The translations under genes and the position numbers were made by a program. Source: JAPLGZ01 sp038225095 (lineage in GTDB: Bacteria; Chloroflexota; Anaerolineae; Caldilineales; Caldilineaceae). Taken from it: a stretch of DNA of 6,728 bases. The notes under the pieces are model-generated. The model saw only the letters and a program-made list of their open reading frames with translations, was not told where the DNA came from and ran no database searches. The DNA is taken from NCBI GenBank assembly GCA_038225095.1, contig JBBREZ010000388.1, forward strand, positions 1 through 6,728, written 5' to 3'. Shown piece by piece: positions 5,747-6,728 of the stretch (position 1 is the stretch's first letter; each line of letters opens with the position of its first letter).

Positions 5747-6457
5747 ATGGTAAAAATTATGGATGAACCAGTTACGGAGATTTCACGCCCAGCGGCACGC
5801 CTGTCATTGGCGGCAGCGGCAACGTTTGTAGTTTTGCTTGCCGCCCTTCATCTCCTGGAACCGGAATTTGACCCTTCATGGAATTTCATAAGCGAGTATG
5901 CGCTTGGACGCTATGGCTGGATCATGGTGATCGCATTTTTTGCCTTAGCGGTGAGTTATGGCGCCTTATTCATCGCGCTCCAGCAGCAGCTACGCACCAT
6001 TGTTGGCCGAATTGGGCTGGCCCTGCTGCTGATTAGCGCCGCTGGTTTGGCAATGGCCGGCGTTTTTAAGACCGACCCTATCACCACCAGCTCGGCGGCT
6101 GCGACAACCAGCGGCATACTTCACAACATCGGTGGGACGCTTGGTCTGGCGATGCCATTGGCGGCTCTGCTCATCTGTTGGCATCTAGCGCGCAACCCGA
6201 CCTGGTACGCGGCGCCGCTTTTGTGGGCGACTGGCATCGCCGTGGCGAGCACGGTGGCCTTCATCGCATCGATTATCCTACTCGTGCCCAGTGACGGTCA
6301 GTTCGGTCCGGACGTGCTGGTGGGCTGGCCTGGCCGGATCGAGATCCTGGCCTATAGCGCATGGCTAATGGTCGTCGCTCGTCAGGCGCTTCAGTGCGGC
6401 TCCGGTAGAACGAGTGTGGGATCATTTGGGCAACCTAGTCGCGTGGTCAGTGATTGA
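5747..6457 (+). CDS. DUF998 family integral membrane protein
   Basis: This is a 236-residue protein with six likely membrane helices (about 17-37, 56-78, 87-107, 123-146, 155-180 and 195-212). Family signs are SWNFISEYALGRYGWIM (44-60), the FKTDP loop after helix 3 (107-111) and the HNIGG start of helix 4 (126-130), all typical of DUF998. The function of the family is unknown. ATG 5747 is chosen because AAGGAG (5735-5740) is 6 bases upstream. An in-frame ATG at 5717 would add 10 residues but has no ribosome binding site. The hydrophilic C-terminal tail (about 213-236) looks poorly conserved in character. It is probably in one transcript with the DUF1579-like gene. Confidence 0.87.
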   Translation: MVKIMDEPVTEISRPAARLSLAAAATFVVLLAALHLLEPEFDPSWNFISEYALGRYGWIMVIAFFALAVSYGALFIALQQQLRTIVGRIGLALLLISAAGLAMAGVFKTDPITTSSAAATTSGILHNIGGTLGLAMPLAALLICWHLARNPTWYAAPLLWATGIAVASTVAFIASIILLVPSDGQFGPDVLVGWPGRIEILAYSAWLMVVARQALQCGSGRTSVGSFGQPSRVVSD

Positions 6458-6593
6458 CCCATCTTTTCAGCCTATTTATGTTGAGTCTGCCAGCGCATCG
6501 ATCAAAGCCAGGAAATTGTAGAATGTCAGAAAAACTATGTTCTCGTCATAACCATAATACAGTAAACTTATAGGAAGGAAAGAGGAGAAAATC

Positions 6594-6728
6594 ATGGGAA
6601 AAGTCTTTTTGGATATGGCAATGTCGTTAGATGGGTTTGTCTCTGGCCCAAATAACGAAGACAGCGGTCTGCACGACTGGTATTTTGCGCCTGTTGGTAA
6701 TGCTGCTGTTGTGATCGATGAACTGCTC
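6594..6728 (+). CDS. Second RibD_C/dihydrofolate reductase-like protein (5' end only)
   Basis: The first 45 codons of a reductase-fold protein run off the right edge. MGKVFLDMAMSLDGFVSGPN aligns directly with the start of the gene at 3634 (MGKVILDISMSVDGF), including the S-x-DGF loop. Beyond that the sequence diverges (LHDWYF here, LHGWAF there), so the two are paralogues rather than a recent duplication. AGGAG (6583-6587) lies 6 bases before ATG 6594. The 136-base gap upstream (6458-6593) holds no recognisable gene; CATAAT at 6553-6558 is a possible -10 without a clear -35. Confidence 0.9.
   Translation, partial: MGKVFLDMAMSLDGFVSGPNNEDSGLHDWYFAPVGNAAVVIDELL

Noticed and set aside
3290..6593. 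Integron gene-cassette array
   Set aside because: No convincing attC core pairs (RYYYAAC with GTTRRRY) were seen in the gaps, and no integrase gene is present in the window.

Overview
The window looks like chromosomal or plasmid DNA from a bacterium with moderately high GC content. Chloroflexota is the best guess, with Actinomycetota as an alternative. That guess rests only on recognising families common there: a Tat-exported two-domain multicopper oxidase, free-standing RibD_C/DHFR-like reductases, a DUF1579-like protein, DUF998, and a remnant of a small 'YHIxVKGH…LDQAALY…GLPLLGLE' protein. No rRNA, tRNA, CRISPR array or transposase gene was seen.

Left part (1-3268), a metal-handling module. 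On the minus strand, a CmtR-like ArsR/SmtB repressor (1797-2150) overlaps by 8 bp a P1B-type heavy-metal ATPase that runs off the left edge (1-1804). The ATPase has a normal GMxCxxC metal-binding domain and all the P-type catalytic motifs, but its membrane metal site reads Cys-Ser-Cys instead of Cys-Pro-Cys. Divergently, a Tat-exported multicopper oxidase (2306-3268) is read from the same AT-rich 155-bp intergenic region. That region holds a good promoter in each direction, each overlapped by a short perfect palindrome, which fits co-regulation by the repressor. The likely logic is metal sensing, efflux of the metal, and periplasmic/extracytoplasmic oxidation of the metal.

Middle part (3260-4592), a scarred junction. 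The oxidase ends abruptly just before its last copper-ligand motif, inside a perfect 15-bp inverted repeat with a 3-nt loop. After it lie a small pseudogene broken by two frameshifts (about 3318-3537), an intact RibD_C-family reductase (3634-4218), and the frameshifted C-terminal remnant of an alpha/beta hydrolase (about 4266-4509).

Right part (4593-6728), a run of small co-directional accessory genes. These are a DoxX-like membrane protein (4659-5054), a DUF1579-like protein (5225-5674), a DUF998 membrane protein (5747-6457) and the first 45 codons of a second RibD_C-family reductase (6594 to the right edge). Each has its own strong Shine-Dalgarno sequence and is separated by gaps of about 70-170 bp. 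They look like independently acquired genes rather than one tightly coupled pathway, and no joint function can be read from the sequence.
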